14,563 nucleotides of DNA from contig CAZJFG010000017.1 in NCBI GenBank assembly GCA_964545385.1, forward strand, positions 1 through 14,563, written 5' to 3'. Origin of the DNA: GCA-002780795 sp964545385. Lineage in GTDB: Bacteria > Patescibacteriota > Microgenomatia > UBA1406 > GWC2-37-13. This document shows positions 12,365 through 14,563 of the stretch, piece by piece (within the stretch, counting starts at the first letter, position 1; each line of letters opens with the position of its first letter). A program made the position numbers and the translations under genes. Below the pieces are notes generated by a model. It ran no database searches. It had not been told where the DNA came from and saw nothing but the letters and a program-made list of their open reading frames with translations.

Positions 12365-13685
12365 TCTTTTCCACTGTGTAGAATTTGATGCGGTCGCCGC
12401 GGAACATGAGATCAATTTCTCCTGTTGGACCGTTGCGGTGCTTGGCGATGTAAAGTTTAACCAATCTTTTGTTCTGATCGACCAGATCCTCACTTTCCTC
12501 CTCGTGGTAAATAAACATAACAACGTCGGCATCCTGTTCAATAGCTCCTGACTCTCGCAGGTCTGCAAGTTGGGGTTTTTTGGTCCCTCGCTGCTCAACC
12601 GCGCGTGAAAGCTGGGAAATGGCGATTACCGGAATTTTCAGCTCACGTGCCAGGTTTTTCAATCCCTGGGAAACAAAAGAAACTTCATTTACCCGGTTGT
12701 CAAAACGGCGGCCGGCATCGGCAAGTTGGAGATAGTCGACAATAATAAGCTTGATTTTTTTCTCAACCATTAGTTTTCTTGCTTTGGTGCGCATCTCCAA
12801 AATCGATGCACCAGGTGTGTCGTCGATATATATTGGGGCTTCGTAAAGCTGACCCATCGCTTCGGTCAGTTTTTTATAGTCTTCATCGGAAAGCCGGCCC
12901 GTCTTTAAACGCCAGGCATCGATATCGGCCTGACCAACCAAAAGCCGGTCTACCAACTCCTCCTTACTCATCTCAAGGGAAAAAAATCCAACCGGGATTT
13001 TTTCCTTGGTAGCAGCATTTAAAGCAATATTCAAAGCCAAAGATGTTTTACCTACACCTGGACGTGCCGCCAAAACAATCAAATTGGAAGGCTGCAGTCC
13101 TGAAAGTTTGTTGTCGAGTTCTGGAAATCCCGTACTCACACCTCGAATGTGTAAACCCTTTTTCATAAACTCTTCAAGCCGTTCGAAGCTTTCACCCAGT
13201 ATTTCTTTTAAATCGATAAAATCACGGTGCAAATGCTCCTGGGCCAAAGCAAAAATTTCCGCTTCTGCTACATCGAGAAGTTTTTTGACGTCTCCTTTTT
13301 CGTCAAAAGATCTTGTCACAAGGTTTGAAGAAATCTCGATCAGTTTTCTTTTAGTAAATTGGTCTTTAACAATCCGTCCATAATGTTCGATATATGCCGA
13401 AGTCGGAACGGTATTTATAAGATCAGAAAGATAGCTTTTCCCACCGATTTTTTTTAAATCGCCGCTTTTTTTCAGTACGTCTTGAATAGTAATAAGGTCA
13501 ATCGGTTGTTGTTTCTCAAAAGAAGTAATCATTGCCGAATAAATAATCTGGTGTTCGGGAAGATAAAAATGTTCAGGCTTTAAAAATTCGGCGACTGAAT
13601 TTATGGCCGAAGAGTCAATCAAAATCGCACCAAGCACAGACTTTTCGGCTTCAATATCGTGTGGAGGAATTTTGGGATCAGCCAT
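12357..13685 (-). CDS. dnaB: Replicative DNA helicase DnaB
   Basis: DnaB is the hexameric 5'-3' helicase at the replication fork. The 442-residue protein has the N-terminal primase-interacting domain (PPHDIEAEKSVLGAIL to about 105), a linker, and the RecA-like domain from about 180. Walker A is ARPGVGKTS (207-215), the catalytic Glu238 lies in FSLEMS, Walker B is IIVDYLQL (314-321), followed by AISQLSRAVEQR and the DLRESGAIEQDAD motif (375-387). The C-terminal AKHRNGPTGEI and FRGD stretches hold the arginine finger region. No intein or insertion interrupts it, and the length is standard. The open frame starts with TTG at 13688; the ATG at 13685 is preferred. It is a single gene between convergent PAP2 and the upstream MBL-fold gene. 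Confidence 0.97.
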   Translation of the reverse strand: MADPKIPPHDIEAEKSVLGAILIDSSAINSVAEFLKPEHFYLPEHQIIYSAMITSFEKQQPIDLITIQDVLKKSGDLKKIGGKSYLSDLINTVPTSAYIEHYGRIVKDQFTKRKLIEISSNLVTRSFDEKGDVKKLLDVAEAEIFALAQEHLHRDFIDLKEILGESFERLEEFMKKGLHIRGVSTGFPELDNKLSGLQPSNLIVLAARPGVGKTSLALNIALNAATKEKIPVGFFSLEMSKEELVDRLLVGQADIDAWRLKTGRLSDEDYKKLTEAMGQLYEAPIYIDDTPGASILEMRTKARKLMVEKKIKLIIVDYLQLADAGRRFDNRVNEVSFVSQGLKNLARELKIPVIAISQLSRAVEQRGTKKPQLADLRESGAIEQDADVVMFIYHEEESEDLVDQNKRLVKLYIAKHRNGPTGEIDLMFRGDRIKFYTVEKTI

Positions 13686-13783
13686 CAATAAAATGTCTAA
13701 TTTTTAATTAATCCAATTAACCTAATCAAATCCCAAGCTCCAATTATTGGATTATTTTGTGCTTTATTAGAAATTAGTATAAT
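13686..13783 (-). promoter_or_regulatory. dnaB upstream region with repeated TCCAATTA words
   Basis: The 98-base gap before dnaB contains TATACT on the minus strand (13781-13776), a possible -10 without a clear -35, and another candidate pair TTGATT-17-TAAAAA closer to the gene. The word TCCAATTA occurs twice (13712-13719 and 13739-13746), and AATCCAAT (13710-13717) is inverted as ATTGGATT (13746-13753). These may be binding sites of a regulator; no known box (such as DnaA) is recognised. Confidence 0.35.
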
Positions 13784-14419
13784 TTAATTCTCCAAAATAA
13801 CTATCTTCAACTCTTCTTCCAGCTCCTCCGGTTTGATAACGAGTTTCGGAACCGGTGCTATTTTCTCCATACCCATCTTTTTTAAAAATTCGGAAACTTG
13901 TGCCAGTTTGTCCCAACCGTAGTGCATAGGAATAACAATTGAAGGCTCAAATTTCTTGATCACTCGGGTGGCTTGGTCGGCATCAATTGTATAAACTCCA
14001 CCAACCGGAACCATCAAAATATCGACTCCGCCAATCATGTCAACAAATGAGTCATCCGGCACAAATCCCAAGTCGCCGCAGTGTAAAACCGAAACGCCGT
14101 CTGCCTCAATCTTATACAAAATATTTTCTCCTCTTTCTGCGCCTTTTTTGTCGTCGTGGAAACTGAGATAACCGGTGATTCTTACTCCTTTTTTTTCAAA
14201 CTCACCGGGCAGATTGATAAGTAGTTTCTCACCTGCAATTGGCGGATTGACTAATTTTTCTTGATTATGGTCTTTATGATCGTGAGAAACGGTAACAATA
14301 TCAGCCTCAATCTTGGGAAATTTAATTTCCACCATCTTGGGATCAAATGGATCGGTAACCAGTTTCGCTTCTTTGGTTTTTATTAAAAAAGAAGAATGAC
14401 CAAGATATTTTATTTCCAT
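13784..14419 (-). CDS. UlaG-like metallo-beta-lactamase-fold hydrolase
   Basis: A 211-residue soluble metal-dependent hydrolase of the MBL fold, in the group of UlaG-like or UPF0173 proteins. It starts MEIKYLGHSSFLIK, a signature of that group. The metal motif HxHxDH is HDHKDH (His46, His48, Asp50, His51), with further ligands in the FHDD segment, in HCGDLG and in PMHYG. The substrate is not defined for most members. The open frame extends upstream to 14509, through the antisense of tRNA-His, but that part is not protein-like, and Met14419 gives the exact family start. It lies 50 bases downstream of tRNA-His on the same strand and may share its transcript. Confidence 0.88.
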   Translation of the reverse strand: MEIKYLGHSSFLIKTKEAKLVTDPFDPKMVEIKFPKIEADIVTVSHDHKDHNQEKLVNPPIAGEKLLINLPGEFEKKGVRITGYLSFHDDKKGAERGENILYKIEADGVSVLHCGDLGFVPDDSFVDMIGGVDILMVPVGGVYTIDADQATRVIKKFEPSIVIPMHYGWDKLAQVSEFLKKMGMEKIAPVPKLVIKPEELEEELKIVILEN

Positions 14420-14443
14420 AAGTAGTGAAAGAATATCAAAATC

Positions 14444-14471
14444 CCCATTTTTTTTCAATATTAAAAATGGG
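14444..14471 (-). other. Hairpin in the tRNA-His trailer
   Basis: On the minus strand CCCATTTTT (14471-14463) is the exact complement of AAAAATGGG (14452-14444) with a ten-base loop. Its 5' arm takes in the last acceptor base and the discriminator of tRNA-His, so it competes with the tRNA fold before 3' processing. No long U-tract follows, so it is not a good terminator. Confidence 0.4.
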
Positions 14472-14542
14472 TGATCGACGGGATTTGGACCCGCAACATT
14501 CGCCTCCACAGGGCGACGCTCTACCGTTGAGCTACGATCACC
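14470..14542 (-). tRNA. tRNA-His (anticodon GTG)
   Basis: On the minus strand the acceptor GTGATCG pairs fully with CGATCAC; the D-arm is GCTC-AACGGTA-GAGC, the anticodon stem TCGCC/GGCGA encloses CTGTGGA (anticodon GTG), and the T-arm is GCGGG-TCCAAAT-CCCGT. The base before the acceptor is G (G-1, position 14542) and faces discriminator C73 (14470), the identity pair of histidine tRNAs. After C73 the sequence reads CAT, so CCA is not encoded, unlike tRNA-Leu in this window. A TATGAT at the window edge (14563-14558) may be its -10 box. Confidence 0.97.
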
Positions 14543-14563
14543 AATGCTTTTTATTTTATCATA

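Noticed and set aside
12779..13383. Open frames on the plus strand (12779-13012 and 13006-13383)
   Set aside because: They lie fully antisense to dnaB, whose motifs are complete, and their translations are low-complexity and without motifs.
12357..13685. Intein in dnaB, a common insertion site
   Set aside because: Walker A and Walker B regions are continuous and the protein has the normal length.
14420..14509. N-terminal extension of the MBL-fold protein up to 14509
   Set aside because: The extension translates through tRNA-His on the same strand; Met14419 begins the family signature.

Overview
The window is AT-rich and tightly packed, and every gene seen uses TGA, TAA or TAG as stop, so there is no sign of a recoded genetic code. 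None of the gene starts I inspected has a clear Shine-Dalgarno sequence. Many genes overlap as ATGA, and several divergent pairs leave room only for a -10 box. This style, together with the gene families, suggests a Candidate Phyla Radiation (Patescibacteria) bacterium, perhaps of the Microgenomates type. That placement is inference from style and family resemblance, not from a marker-gene tree.

Layout. Positions 1-360 (minus) hold the N-terminal half of lgt, cut by the window edge. It diverges from a three-gene plus-strand cluster at 398-2842: a HAD phosphatase, a GT-B family 4 glycosyltransferase and a SAM methyltransferase, all overlapping and probably one transcript for a cell-surface glycan. 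Facing it is a long minus-strand run at 8343-2879, in order of transcription pyrE, pyrF, an M29 aminopeptidase, a four-CBS protein and a large multi-pass GT39/PMT-like glycosyltransferase, with gaps of 20 bases or less. A small plus-strand zinc-ribbon gene (8374-8625) separates this run from pyrD (9516-8599, minus). The window thus carries three of the steps of UMP synthesis: dihydroorotate dehydrogenase, orotate phosphoribosyltransferase and OMP decarboxylase.

From 9517 to 9878 lies the largest regulatory region, with two divergent sigma70-like promoters. The pyrD leader contains a strong intrinsic terminator with no gene ending at it, a candidate attenuator. On the other side a structured leader with a 7-codon ORF precedes a DUF2294/MpsC-like gene. 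Next come a 56-residue two-helix membrane protein, tRNA-Leu(CAA), a minus-strand HAD phosphatase that lacks a canonical start codon and ends inside the tRNA antisense, a membrane-anchored methyltransferase, a PAP2 phosphatase, dnaB, an UlaG-like metallo-beta-lactamase-fold hydrolase and tRNA-His(GTG).

The most interesting object is the protein at 4534-5619. After four CBS domains, its last 89 residues follow the beta-alpha-beta-beta-beta-alpha order of the ribosome hibernation factor HPF/RaiA (S30AE). A terminator-like hairpin with a U-tract lies in the coding sequence just after the start of that domain. My hypothesis is an adenine-nucleotide-sensing ribosome hibernation factor whose HPF part may also be controlled by premature termination. 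A second pattern is a set of degenerate heptanucleotide arrays scattered through several coding sequences.
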